DNA of 64,000 bases from Comamonas testosteroni ATCC 11996 (GTDB taxonomy: Bacteria > Pseudomonadota > Gammaproteobacteria > Burkholderiales > Burkholderiaceae_C). The translations under genes were made by a program, and so were the position numbers. How positions within the stretch are numbered: the first letter of the stretch is position 1; the number at the start of each line of letters is the position of its first letter. This document shows positions 9,982 to 19,189 of the stretch, one piece after another. Under the pieces are notes generated by a model. That model was not told where the DNA came from and searched no databases. It worked only from the letters and a program-made list of their open reading frames with translations. Where the stretch lies: NCBI RefSeq assembly GCF_000241525.1, contig NZ_AHIL01000043.1:1-64000 (forward strand), in the 5' to 3' direction.

Positions 9982-11625
9982 ATGAAGACTTTAAATAAAA
10001 TAAGTGAATTCCTGCGCTCTAGTGGCATGCAATCAACACGCATGATCATTGGAGTTAGTATATGGATTGCTATTTTTTCTAATTATTATCTTTGGCTGAA
10101 GATATCTAAACTAGGTGAAGAATCGAATATAAGTTTAATAATATCTTTTGTTTTTATATTGATTGGTGTGAATATTTTTTCGATTTCTGTTTTGGGATGG
10201 GGGTGGCTTTTAAGGCCAATTGCCAGCATCTTTGTAGTCGGTGCGGCTTCAGGTGCCTATTTCATGCAAGCATACGGGATTGTTATTGATTCCAATATGA
10301 TAACTAATGTGCTTCAAACAGACTTCAATGAAGCCTCGGATCTGATTAACTTGCAGATGATTTTCGTGATCTTGCTGCTGTCGTTGCCTCCATTGTGGTT
10401 TATATGGCGCAGAAATTTCTCAAAATCTACTTTTGGCAAACTGATATTGCAACGTTTGATGCTTGCTCTCCTGGGGATTTCAATAGCAGTGGTAAGCCTA
10501 ATTGTTTCTTTTCAGGCGTTCTCCTCAACCATGAGGAACCATAAGGAGATTCGCTATTTGATTAATCCATACAACGGACTATATGCGGTTTTCAAGAAAA
10601 TTGACGATTCCCAGAAGAGGAAATCTAAAGATTTGGTAAAAATAGGAGAAGGAGCATACATTGAAGGGACTATAGACCCTATAGTATTTCTTGTAGTCGG
10701 AGAAACCGCTCGTTCAGATCATTTGGGGTTGAATGGCTATTTAAGAGATACCACACCTTTGCTATCAAGTCGAAAAGACATTTTGTCATTTAAAAATGCC
10801 TGGGCTTGTGGAACGAGCACCGCAGAGTCATTGCCGTGCATGTTTTCTCATTTATCAAGAGAGGAATTTTTTGATCGAAGCGAAAATTACGAAAATTTAT
10901 TAGATGTTCTAAAAAGGGCAGGATTGGATGTCCTTTGGGTTGACAATCAATCAGGGTGTAAGGGGGTATGTGCGAGAATACCTGCTAGTAATCAAGAGAT
11001 TATCGAAGGTAATATCAATTGCAGAGATGATGGCTGTTTTGATGCAGCAGTGTTGAACAATCTCCAAAAGAAAATTGAAGACTTGCCAAAACCTGGCAAA
11101 GCTAAAGGAACCGTTATTCTAGTTCACCAAATGGGAAGCCATGGTCCAGCCTATTACAAGCGCTCTTCATCAGATAGAAAAGCCTACTTCCCAGAGTGTG
11201 ACTCTTCAGCTCTGCAAACCTGCAGTCGAGACCAAGTAGTTAATGCATATGACAATAGCATAAGAGAGACTGATTATTTCATTTCGAATGCAATTGATTG
11301 GATTAAGGAAACATATCCAGATCGACCAACTGCAATGATGTATGTCTCAGATCATGGCGAGTCTTTAGGAGAAAATAATATATACCTCCATGGCCTACCT
11401 TATAGTTTGGCACCCGATGCTCAGAAACGGATTCCTTGGATCGCTTGGTTCTCTGAATCATTTAAGCGCGAGAAATTCGACGAAAATGGATGTGCTGCTC
11501 TATTAGACGTTGATGCCAAGATAAGTCATGATAATTATTTCCATTCGGTTTTGGGAATGATGAATGTAAAGTCTGAGATCTACAATCCTGATCTTGATAT
11601 TTTTAAAAAATGCAGGAAGTATTGA
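9982..11625 (+). CDS. eptA: EptA/MCR-like phosphoethanolamine-lipid A transferase
   Basis: Inner-membrane enzyme of 547 aa with about five N-terminal TMs (residues 20-190) and a periplasmic alkaline-phosphatase-fold domain. Visible family motifs are VVGETARSDH (metal-binding Glu), CGTSTAESLPCMF (catalytic Thr region), HQMGSHGPAYY and SDHGESLGENNIYLHG. Paired cysteines fit EptA/MCR disulfides. It transfers phosphoethanolamine to lipid A and typically lowers polymyxin binding. Composition is much more AT-rich than its neighbours, which points to separate acquisition. There is no clear Shine-Dalgarno before ATG 9982. The promoter carries a weak metal-response box. Confidence 0.9.
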   Translation: MKTLNKISEFLRSSGMQSTRMIIGVSIWIAIFSNYYLWLKISKLGEESNISLIISFVFILIGVNIFSISVLGWGWLLRPIASIFVVGAASGAYFMQAYGIVIDSNMITNVLQTDFNEASDLINLQMIFVILLLSLPPLWFIWRRNFSKSTFGKLILQRLMLALLGISIAVVSLIVSFQAFSSTMRNHKEIRYLINPYNGLYAVFKKIDDSQKRKSKDLVKIGEGAYIEGTIDPIVFLVVGETARSDHLGLNGYLRDTTPLLSSRKDILSFKNAWACGTSTAESLPCMFSHLSREEFFDRSENYENLLDVLKRAGLDVLWVDNQSGCKGVCARIPASNQEIIEGNINCRDDGCFDAAVLNNLQKKIEDLPKPGKAKGTVILVHQMGSHGPAYYKRSSSDRKAYFPECDSSALQTCSRDQVVNAYDNSIRETDYFISNAIDWIKETYPDRPTAMMYVSDHGESLGENNIYLHGLPYSLAPDAQKRIPWIAWFSESFKREKFDENGCAALLDVDAKISHDNYFHSVLGMMNVKSEIYNPDLDIFKKCRKY

Positions 11626-11764
11626 TTTTTGAAGCGATGTTGAGCAAATGGGTTTCTGACTATCTGGTTGGATAAAGGCATAGCATGGTTTGTCGCTATC
11701 AGTGGCAAACAGGGGCGTAGCCCGAAGGGGGATGCGAACAAATGCTAGGACTACCAGGATTTAG

Positions 11765-12051
11765 TTCATATTCTCATACGAAGACAGGATTCGTGCAGTT
11801 GAACGTTACTTCAAGCTTGGCTTGCGTATCAGGGCCACAATTCGCCAGTTGGGATACCCAATCAAGAACGCATTGAAAGGCTGGTATCAGCACTTCCTGA
11901 AGTATCAGGATTTGTCAGTAAGCCAAGCGCCAAGAGCACCGAAATATTCGCTGCAGCAAAGACAGGCAGCGGTTGCTCATTACCTCGTCCACTATCACTG
12001 TATTGCTGCCACGATAAGGGTTTTAGGTTACACGGGTCGAGGAACCTTGTC
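11765..12051 (+). pseudogene. IS3-family orfA remnant
   Basis: An open frame without a proper start, beginning after a stop at 11762. It encodes SYEDRIRAVERYFKLGLRIR followed by ATIRQLGYPIKNALKGWY, an HTH domain typical of IS3-family orfA proteins, with a second HTH-like unit (CIAATIRVLGYTGRGTL). Similarity stops near 12043-12051, and the frame runs on into an unrelated metal-chaperone remnant. No orfB or terminal repeat is seen. Residue of an old insertion or deletion. Confidence 0.7.
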
Positions 12052-12212
12052 GTCTTGCGTCACGGCGATATTCCGAACCAGGCTAAGCCGACCATGACCA
12101 TGGGCTTCGCGGCATCCGAAAAGAAGATGCTAAAGGTTGGAGATAAGGTGAAGTCCTAAGCAGAGGTGATCAATGGCAAGGCATGGTGACGGAGCTGAAA
12201 CCAAGTCGCTGA
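12052..12212 (+). pseudogene. CusF-like copper-binding domain remnant
   Basis: Reading from 12052 gives VLRHGDIPN..PTMTMGF..KMLKVGDKVKS and then a stop at 12157. The frame that follows gives AEVINGKA, and after one more shift MVTELKPSR to a stop at 12210-12212. HGxIPN, PxMTMGF and LKVGDKV are the hallmarks of the CusF fold (HG..., MTM copper ligands, GDKV). The 5' part is missing where the IS remnant abuts, and at least one frameshift or stop breaks the rest. It implies that a copper chaperone or CusB-CusF fusion once stood here. Confidence 0.65.
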
Positions 12213-12216
12213 TAGA

Positions 12217-12246
12217 AAAGAGCCTGCCGTCCACGGCAGGCTCTTT
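12217..12246 (+). terminator. terminator after the cusF-like remnant
   Basis: Stem AAAAGAGCCTGCCGT / ACGGCAGGCTCTTT with a 2-base loop. It has survived 4 bases after the last in-frame stop of the remnant, consistent with the 3' end of a former operon. Confidence 0.8.
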
Positions 12247-12458
12247 GTTCAAGACATTCGTTTAGGCAGCAGACCGTACTAGCAGAGCTCCAAACTCGCA
12301 AGTCATCGTGGGCTTTCGTTTACTTTCTGCCAACAGCCGAAGATTGGCCTAAAGCAGGCATCCATTAGTGGCAGCACAGGTGTGTGCTTCAGGCTATTGC
12401 TGTTTGAAACTCCCCTATGGATCATGTTTTTGCCGGTGCCTGAAGATCTTTGAGAGTC

Positions 12459-12488
12459 AGGGTGCTCGGAGCATAGTCGGAGCACCCT
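12459..12488 (-). terminator. stem-loop downstream of ftr1 (weak terminator candidate)
   Basis: Perfect 9-bp inverted repeat AGGGTGCTC / GAGCACCCT with a 12-base loop, 21 bases beyond the ftr1 stop on the minus strand. No T-run follows, so termination is uncertain. The rest of 12247-12508 shows nothing recognisable. Confidence 0.4.
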
Positions 12489-12508
12489 ACCAAGGGGGCC
12501 TATTAATC

Positions 12509-14458
12509 TCAAACGATTCGGGGGTTCCGAGCCTTCACGGCGTTCATGGCAAAGCCCGCTAAGGCAATGGCAAGCACCAAAGCTTGCGCAATCGCGGTTT
12601 CCGCTGACGGATAGATGCCAAGCACTTCAATGCGCGGCCAATGGATCGGGCTCGCGCTCAACCAGCCAGCCTCCTGGAGGCCAGCAACCCCCTTGCCAGC
12701 GAGCACTACCGCGAGCACCGCAACCAGGATCGAACTGAGGCTGAAGAACTTACCAATCGGCATGCGCGCACTGCTCCGCAGCATAAGCCATGCAATGACG
12801 GCCAGGATGGCCACTCCGCATACCAATCCGCCTAGCAAGGCACTGTTGTTGCCGTCACTGGTCAGTGCAGAGTAAAACAACACGGTCTCAAACACCTCGC
12901 GGTAGACGGCGATGAACGACAAGGCGAACAATGCCCACGCTGAACGCCGCGTCATGGCTGCCGAAAGTTTGTCCTTTAGGTAGGCCTGCCACTTGCCCGC
13001 TGCGCTTTTCTGGTGCATCCAGAGCCCTACGCTCAGCAGCACAACGGCCGCGAACAGTGATGAAACCCCCTCGGTTACCTCACGGCTTGCGCCGCTGATG
13101 CTCATGAAGTAGGTGGCCACCGCCCAGGTCAGACCACCGCAAGCCAGTGCGGCCACCCAACCACCATGCACATAGCCCAGCACATCGCGTCGCTCTGCCT
13201 TCTTCAGGAAAGCCAGCATTCCCACGACGATCAACAGCGCTTCAACACCTTCACGTAGCAGGATCGTGAGGGAGGCAACGAAGGTGGTTAATGGATCTGC
13301 CTTATTAGCGCCGAGTTCGGCGTCCACCTGGGCAAACAGATCGTCCAGCTTCTGTGCTGTGGCATCGGCTTGTTCCAACCGCCCACCGGCGAGCGCACCG
13401 CGATAGGCCAGCATGGCGTTTTCGACTTCTGTGAGAAGTGCCTGGTTGCGTGCGCGCAATGCAGGCTCAAGCGGCTCAAAACCATCCAAGTAAGCCGACA
13501 GGCCCAGTCGTGTTGCGCTGGCCCGGTCGCCCGCGCGCGCCGCGGCAAGGCTCTTCTGAAGGAGTGAGCGGGCCAGGGTTAGTCCGCCAGAGCCGCTCGC
13601 AACAGCGGTGACTTCTGGGTGGCTACGAACATATGCGGTGAGGTCGCGAGCTGCGTCTGGTGCTATCAGTTCGGATAAAGCGGCTTCGGTCAAGGTCGCT
13701 GCAGCAGCTAGATCGGGAAAGACAGTCTTGGCGGCGGTGTCTCGAACCCAGGATTGTTCGCCGCGAGCACGCATGGCATCGTCATGCGACAGTGTTCCTG
13801 TGAAGAAGGCCAGCGCCCAACGATCCTCGTCAGCGAGCGTGCCGAAGCCCTGCATCGATGTGCCGGTCACGCCTTGAGAAATGACCTGGTACAGCGCGAG
13901 CACACTTCGCGAACGGGCACGATCATGATCGGTGAAGGCGATCGGGGGCGGGTCTAGCTTGGTGCTGAGTGGGCCGTCGCCAGCACCAGTTGCCCCGTGG
14001 CATGACGCGCACTTGGCTTCAAACAGCACCTTAGCGCGTGCGAGATCCGGTGGCTGAGTCGGAGATAGCGGAAACGGATAGGCTTTGACCAACGCCGCTG
14101 CCAGCGAATTGGCGCTGTCGGCCACTGCTTTGGCATCCGCCTTTGCGGCAATGAGGTCTACTAGCACTTTGGCCTGCCGCTGCAACTCGGGCAGCACCGC
14201 AGTGCTCGGCAATGCGGCTAGCTGCAGCACAGCGGTTGCCGCGAATTCCTTCATTTCTTCGTATTCACTCGCACTTTGAATCTGGCCGTTGCTTACTGCG
14301 CCACCGTAGTCAACCGCCAGGTAGTCCAGCAACTGCCAGGTCTGCTTAGCCTGATCGCTGGCAGCAGGGTCGGCAGCCCAGGCGGGAGAAGCAGACCAGA
14401 GCACAAACAATGCGGCTATTGCCAGGAATCTTCTGGCGTAAAGAGAAAGCATTTTCAT
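12509..14458 (-). CDS. pbrT: FTR1-family permease with cytochrome c domain (PbrT-like)
   Basis: 649-aa membrane protein. After a signal peptide (about 1-29) comes a periplasmic region with one c-type heme motif, CASCH at residues 150-154, then an FTR1 permease domain with about seven TMs. It bears the two REGxE-type metal motifs, REGVE at 402-406 and REVFE at 520-524. FTR1 proteins import iron; the homologue PbrT of pbr clusters is reported to take up Pb(II). It lies beside uppP-lspA-pbrA, as in pbr loci. A Fur-box-like sequence directly upstream suggests iron control instead. Either role is possible. Confidence 0.85.
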   Translation of the reverse strand: MKMLSLYARRFLAIAALFVLWSASPAWAADPAASDQAKQTWQLLDYLAVDYGGAVSNGQIQSASEYEEMKEFAATAVLQLAALPSTAVLPELQRQAKVLVDLIAAKADAKAVADSANSLAAALVKAYPFPLSPTQPPDLARAKVLFEAKCASCHGATGAGDGPLSTKLDPPPIAFTDHDRARSRSVLALYQVISQGVTGTSMQGFGTLADEDRWALAFFTGTLSHDDAMRARGEQSWVRDTAAKTVFPDLAAAATLTEAALSELIAPDAARDLTAYVRSHPEVTAVASGSGGLTLARSLLQKSLAAARAGDRASATRLGLSAYLDGFEPLEPALRARNQALLTEVENAMLAYRGALAGGRLEQADATAQKLDDLFAQVDAELGANKADPLTTFVASLTILLREGVEALLIVVGMLAFLKKAERRDVLGYVHGGWVAALACGGLTWAVATYFMSISGASREVTEGVSSLFAAVVLLSVGLWMHQKSAAGKWQAYLKDKLSAAMTRRSAWALFALSFIAVYREVFETVLFYSALTSDGNNSALLGGLVCGVAILAVIAWLMLRSSARMPIGKFFSLSSILVAVLAVVLAGKGVAGLQEAGWLSASPIHWPRIEVLGIYPSAETAIAQALVLAIALAGFAMNAVKARNPRIV

Positions 14459-14470
14459 GATATGGAAGTG

Positions 14471-14489
14471 TTATTGATTCTCATTTTAT
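14471..14489 (-). promoter_or_regulatory. Fur-box-like sequence upstream of ftr1/pbrT
   Basis: On the minus strand the region reads AATGAGAATCAATAA, close to half of the classical Fur box AATGATAATCATT. It lies 13-31 bases before the ATG, where a repressor would block transcription or initiation. The remaining 14490-14688 holds no gene. Confidence 0.5.
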
Positions 14490-14688
14490 TCAGGATATGG
14501 CCCACTGGGCGTTGCTCAAGGCCGTTCGGCATAAGTTTCTAAAAAGGAGGTTTGCTTGTTGTAGGCAAAAAATGACTCAACCAAAAACGCCGCATAACTT
14601 AGGTTGCATTTATCGATCGAGTCACAGCCAACTGTGCTGAATGCCTATAAGAGGCAACATATTCATCTTCGTCATGGTTGCTGAACGA

Positions 14689-15492
14689 TTACGTGACGAG
14701 CACTGCCAAGATTAGTGTTCCCAGTGCAATGCGATACCACGCGAAAACTCCAAATCCATGTCCGGTCAGATAGCGCATCAGAAGGCGTATGGCAAGCAGC
14801 GCAAATACGAAAGAGGCAAGGAGACCCATTACAAAAACGCCGATGTCGTCGCTCGACAATGCGTTCCAGTGCTTAAAGAGGTTGTATCCGGAGGCGGCCC
14901 CCAAGACTGGAATGCCAAGGAAAAACGAAAACTCCGTCGCCGCCTGGCGTGAAGCCCCGAACCATAGCCCGCCGATAATCGTCGCGCCTGAGCGAGAAGT
15001 ACCCGGCCAAAGTGCAAGGCACTGCACGAAACCAATCTTCAATGCGTCGATTCGGCTGATCTCTTCGGCACGCTCGGCCTTTACATGCACGGGCCGCCGC
15101 TCGGCCCACAGAATCGCGATACCACCGATTACGAGTGCGACGGCCACTGGCCCTGGGCTAAATAGCAGCCTCTGCACATGAGATCCAATCAGCAATCCGA
15201 GCACTGCCGCAGGCATGAATGCAATGGCGAGGTTCACTAAGAACCGGCGAGCGCCCTGATCGGCACGCGCTGAGACAACAACGTTTGCCAGACGAGCCCT
15301 ATATTCCCAGATGACCGCGAGCATCGCGCCGAACTGGATGAACACTTCAAAGACGTCGCGTTTCTCTTTCGCAAGGAATGAGAGCGCATTGCCCGCCAGG
15401 ATCAAGTGCCCTGTCGAGGAGACTGGCAAGAATTCCGTGATGCCTTCGACGACGCCCATCATTAGCGTCTTGAGAACAAGTTCAGCGTGCAT
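14689..15492 (-). CDS. uppP: undecaprenyl-diphosphatase (UppP/BacA; PbrB-like)
   Basis: 267-aa polytopic membrane phosphatase. The N-terminal signature EGITEFLPVSSTGHL and the second conserved region WPGTSRSGATI are intact, and about eight TMs are seen. The enzyme normally recycles C55-PP. In pbr systems the PbrB paralogue is thought to supply phosphate that precipitates exported Pb(II). It follows lspA with an 87-base gap. An accessory copy is inferred, since housekeeping uppP genes are not normally next to metal ATPases. Confidence 0.92.
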   Translation of the reverse strand: MHAELVLKTLMMGVVEGITEFLPVSSTGHLILAGNALSFLAKEKRDVFEVFIQFGAMLAVIWEYRARLANVVVSARADQGARRFLVNLAIAFMPAAVLGLLIGSHVQRLLFSPGPVAVALVIGGIAILWAERRPVHVKAERAEEISRIDALKIGFVQCLALWPGTSRSGATIIGGLWFGASRQAATEFSFFLGIPVLGAASGYNLFKHWNALSSDDIGVFVMGLLASFVFALLAIRLLMRYLTGHGFGVFAWYRIALGTLILAVLVT

Positions 15493-15579
15493 TTGCAGGC
15501 GGCATTGGTAGAGTCGAGTGGGACATCAGTTTCTCCGAAGCGATGTTCACGGCTCCGCATGTGTCAATGAAAAGATGGA

Positions 15580-16086
15580 TCATCTTGCTGGCGTATGGGA
15601 ATCTGCGCCGTTTCGTTCATGGCCGCGAAAAGCAGCGATCAGCAGAAACCCCGCTCCCAGGGTGATGCCAATGTCGGCTGCATTGAACGCCGGCCAGTGC
15701 CAATCACCCCAATGGAAATCGAGCCAGTCCACCACGGCCCCGTGCCGCACGCGATCAATAACATTGCCGAGCGCGCCTCCGAGAATTGCCGCATAGCCCA
15801 CAGCCTCAGGTGTTGCAGTCTTCTCGCGGGCAATAAGCCAGGTGAGAAAGGCAGAAGCAGCGATGCCAAGAGCAACTAAAAAGCTGCGTTGCCATCCACC
15901 CGCCTGCGCCAAGAAGCTGAAGGCCGCACCTGGATTCAGCCAATGCCCGATGTTGAACCATGGTGTGATTTCATGGGAGCCATACAAAGGAATCCACGCG
16001 ACGATGGCCGCCTTGGTCGCTATGTCGGCGGTAAGCACAGTCACGGCCAGCAGGTATACCCACAAATTAGTCCTCTTAATGGCCAT
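15580..16086 (-). CDS. lspA: lipoprotein signal peptidase LspA (PbrC-like)
   Basis: 168-aa, four-TM aspartyl peptidase that cleaves prolipoprotein signal peptides. Conserved motifs are LNPGAAFSFL, GALGNVIDRVRHGAVVDW (catalytic Asp) and FNAADIGITLG (second catalytic Asp). The start at ATG 16086 overlaps the pbrA stop by 11 bases, so it is coupled to the ATPase. A longer open frame upstream is the shadow of pbrA. In known pbr operons this product (PbrC) accompanies the phosphatase PbrB, sometimes as a fusion; here they are separate genes. Confidence 0.92.
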   Translation of the reverse strand: MAIKRTNLWVYLLAVTVLTADIATKAAIVAWIPLYGSHEITPWFNIGHWLNPGAAFSFLAQAGGWQRSFLVALGIAASAFLTWLIAREKTATPEAVGYAAILGGALGNVIDRVRHGAVVDWLDFHWGDWHWPAFNAADIGITLGAGFLLIAAFRGHERNGADSHTPAR

Positions 16087-19003
16087 GGGGCTTGATTTCC
16101 TCAGACGACCGCAGCAAGCGCATCCCATTGAAAACGACGGCCAGGCTAGCCCCCATGTCGGCCAGAATCGCCAGCCACAGACTTGCATGTCCAGTAAAAG
16201 CCAAGGCCATGAACACCGCCTTTGTCCCAAGCGCAAACACGATATTGGCCGTCAAGATGCCTGCAACGCGTTGCGATAGCCGGATGAACTCAGGAAGCTT
16301 GCGGAGGTTGTCTTGCATCAAGGCGACGTCAGCCGTTTCGATCGCTGTATCGGTACCAGCAGCGCCCATCGCAAAGCCTATGCTCGACTTGGCCAACGCT
16401 GGCGCATCGTTAACGCCATCCCCAACCATACCAACTGGCCCGCGTGCGAGTAGCCCTTCGATTGCCAACAGTTTGTCCTGCGGAAGTAGTTCGCCCTTGG
16501 CGTCGGTGATGCCCACCTGCGCAGCCACAGCTTGCGCGGTTTTCGAATTATCGCCAGTCAACATGACTGGCTCGATCCCCAGCGACTTGAGTTCGGCGAT
16601 TGCTTGCCGGCTGGTGTCGCGCACCGTGTCGGCCACGGCCAGCAGGGCGAGTACTTGCTGGTCAGTTGCGAGGAGCACAACGGTCTTGGCCTCGTTCTCC
16701 AACGCATCGAGCTGAGTCTCGATCTCGAGTGTTGAAAGTCCCAGCTCTTTGATCAGCCGGTGGTTGCCGACGTAATAGACATCTCCATCGACGTTGCCTT
16801 TGACGCCTCGTCCAGGGATCGCTTCGAACTTGCCCACCTGAGCATGCGGTTGGTTGTAGCTGGCCACGATGGCAGAGGCCACAGGATGCTCCGACAGCGC
16901 ATCGATGCTCGCAGCAATCCGCAGAACTTCTTCCCTCGGCTGGCCACGCAACGGTACGACATCGGTCAGAGAAGGGCGACCATGGGTCAGGGTCCCCGTC
17001 TTGTCCAAAGCCACCGATTTCAGGTGTCGCCCTTGTTCGAGGTAAAGACCGCCCTTGACAAGAATGCCCCGGCGTGCGGCCGCTGCCAGGCCGCTGACCA
17101 CGGTAACCGGCGTGGAGATCACCAATGCGCAGGGGCAGGCAATGACCAGCATCACCAGCGCTTTGTAGACCCATTCGAACCAGGGCTGCCCGAAAGCGAA
17201 CGGAGGAATGACCGCAACGGCGAGAGCAACCGCGAAGACCGCCGGTGTATAGATGCTGGCGAACTTGTCCACGAAGCGCTGCGTGGGTGCGCGTTGCCCC
17301 TGCGCTTCCTGCACCGATCGTGCAATACGGTCGAGAGTGGTTTCACCCTTTCGAGAGGTAACGCGGAACTCCAGCGTGCCGCGCTCGTTGATGGTACCGG
17401 CGAATACCGTGGCACCGGCGGTTTTCTCCACGGGCATGCTCTCACCGGTGATCGGCGCCTGGTTTACCGATGATTGGCCCGCGACGACTTCACCATCCAA
17501 TGCGATGCGTTCGCCCGGACGCACCCGTACAATGCTGCCGAGTGGCACGGAATCCGCCTTGACTTCATGCCATTGCCCGTCCGGCTGGCGTACCAATGCG
17601 TTCTCCGGCGCCAGATCCATCAGCTTGCGGATGGCATTGCGGGCCCGATCCAGGCTCAAGGCCTCAATCATCTCAGCGATACCGAAGAGCCAGATCACCA
17701 CCGCTGCCTCAGGCCACTGCCCAATCAGGGCCGCACCGATGACGGCGACCGTCATCAACAGGTTCATGTTCAGCGAGCGCGTCTTCAGCGCAATCCAGCC
17801 CTTTTTGAGGGTCTCGACCCCACCCAAGCTGATGGCCACGAGGCACGCAAGAATGATGGGCCAGGAGGCCTCGGATGCCCCCGCAAAGACCATGGCCTCT
17901 GCGCCGAGCGCTAGTACGCCGGAGACCGCCATCCGAATCCATTGCCCGCGCGAGATGCTGGTGCCGAAATCACGGGGCGCAGATGGCTCTGGGTCAGAGG
18001 TGCTTTGGAGCACTGGAGCCATGCCGAGTCGCTCAATCGCGGTCGTCACCGGAGCCAGATCGGCAAGATCGTGGCTCACGGTAAGCGTACGACCCATAAG
18101 ATTGAAATTCAGTGCTTTCACCCCTGGCATACCTTCGAGCGCCTTGCGCAACAGCCCCTCCTCGGTTGGACAGTCCATTTTTTCGATGAGGTAGATGGCT
18201 TGGCCCTGCGGCGCGGTGTCGCCGCTGCGCTCGATGCTGGCCTTCATGCCGACATCGTTCAGCGCCTTGAGGATCGGCGCAGGGTCCGGCAAATGATGCA
18301 GCACATCCAGCCGTCGCCCCATCAGGTTGAAATCCAGTCGCTCAATACCGTTGATTGCACCCAGGCGCTTACGGATTGTTGCCTCTTCGGTGGGGCAATC
18401 CATATTCGGAATAAGGAAGCGTGTACCGTTGCCTGGCACTGGTGTCCGGATTGAAGACGCCACCATGCGAGGGGGGAGGGCTTCGACAGCGATTGGCATG
18501 CTACCCGCCGTCTTTTCTACCGGCTGCATACCCAGATTCACGATGGCCTGGGCAATCGGAGTGGTATCGGTGAGCGTATGGGATACCGTCAACGTGTGGG
18601 CCTTCAGGTCGAAGTCCAACTTCTGTACCCCTTCCAAAGGCTCCAGCGTTGCGCGCAACTGGCGTTCTTCGCTGGGGCAATCCATTTGCTGGATGAGATA
18701 GACAAGCTGCGAAGACCTGGGCTGCACGACCGCCTGCATGCCAATGTCGTGAAGTGCACGCAGGATTGCATTTTGGCCGGCAGGCTCATGCACTACTTCC
18801 ACGTAATGAGCGGGCAAGTCAAAAACTACATCTTGGATGCCATCAATTTGCGCTAGCCGCTTGCGGATCTGGGCTTCCTCACTAGGGCAGTCCATATTGC
18901 CTATGAAAAAACCCGTCACGAGCGGCGCAACTGTCGCTTTCGTGATTCCTGTAGCGCACCCACATGTTGAGCCGCAAGTTGCTTGCGTCATTGCATTGTT
19001 CAT
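16076..19003 (-). CDS. pbrA: Pb/Cd/Zn P1B-type ATPase with four metal-binding repeats
   Basis: Metal-exporting P-type ATPase (975 aa from ATG 19003). The N-terminus has CGSTCGC, then four HMA-like repeats carrying MDCPSEE or MDCPTEE near residues 37, 107, 201 and 276. The core follows: TGES (519-522), CPC in TM6 (623-625), DKTGT (667-671) and GDGVNDAPAL. CPC and the MDCP(S/T)EE repeats fit Zn/Cd/Pb pumps. An in-frame GTG at 19090 would add 29 residues; 19003 is preferred because AAGGA lies about 10 bases upstream. It is divergent from the MerR gene and heads pbrA-lspA-uppP. Four repeats is more than the usual one or two. Confidence 0.9.
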   Translation of the reverse strand: MNNAMTQATCGSTCGCATGITKATVAPLVTGFFIGNMDCPSEEAQIRKRLAQIDGIQDVVFDLPAHYVEVVHEPAGQNAILRALHDIGMQAVVQPRSSQLVYLIQQMDCPSEERQLRATLEPLEGVQKLDFDLKAHTLTVSHTLTDTTPIAQAIVNLGMQPVEKTAGSMPIAVEALPPRMVASSIRTPVPGNGTRFLIPNMDCPTEEATIRKRLGAINGIERLDFNLMGRRLDVLHHLPDPAPILKALNDVGMKASIERSGDTAPQGQAIYLIEKMDCPTEEGLLRKALEGMPGVKALNFNLMGRTLTVSHDLADLAPVTTAIERLGMAPVLQSTSDPEPSAPRDFGTSISRGQWIRMAVSGVLALGAEAMVFAGASEASWPIILACLVAISLGGVETLKKGWIALKTRSLNMNLLMTVAVIGAALIGQWPEAAVVIWLFGIAEMIEALSLDRARNAIRKLMDLAPENALVRQPDGQWHEVKADSVPLGSIVRVRPGERIALDGEVVAGQSSVNQAPITGESMPVEKTAGATVFAGTINERGTLEFRVTSRKGETTLDRIARSVQEAQGQRAPTQRFVDKFASIYTPAVFAVALAVAVIPPFAFGQPWFEWVYKALVMLVIACPCALVISTPVTVVSGLAAAARRGILVKGGLYLEQGRHLKSVALDKTGTLTHGRPSLTDVVPLRGQPREEVLRIAASIDALSEHPVASAIVASYNQPHAQVGKFEAIPGRGVKGNVDGDVYYVGNHRLIKELGLSTLEIETQLDALENEAKTVVLLATDQQVLALLAVADTVRDTSRQAIAELKSLGIEPVMLTGDNSKTAQAVAAQVGITDAKGELLPQDKLLAIEGLLARGPVGMVGDGVNDAPALAKSSIGFAMGAAGTDTAIETADVALMQDNLRKLPEFIRLSQRVAGILTANIVFALGTKAVFMALAFTGHASLWLAILADMGASLAVVFNGMRLLRSSEEIKPHGH

Positions 19004-19125
19004 AGTCAGTTGTCCTTGAATTCCTGATCGCTGGTTCGCTGCACGTAGTAACGGCATCAGATGCGACAGCGCACTCTGATTGATCATCACGCCGTCACTT
19101 GACTTCGGAGCCTATCTAGCGCATC

Positions 19126-19156
19126 ATTAAAAACCCTAAAGCAGATTGAGAGTCAA
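19126..19156 (-). promoter_or_regulatory. MerR-type promoter/operator of pbrA
   Basis: On the minus strand there is a -35 TTGACT (19151-19156), a 19-bp spacer and a -10 TTTAAT (19126-19131). The overlong spacer contains the dyad ACTCT...AGGGT. Both are hallmarks of promoters untwisted by CadR/PbrR/ZntR regulators. It sits between pbrR and pbrA and should drive pbrA-lspA-uppP. Confidence 0.88.
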
Positions 19157-19189
19157 GGGAAACCCGCAACTAGTGCCAGGGAATACAGA

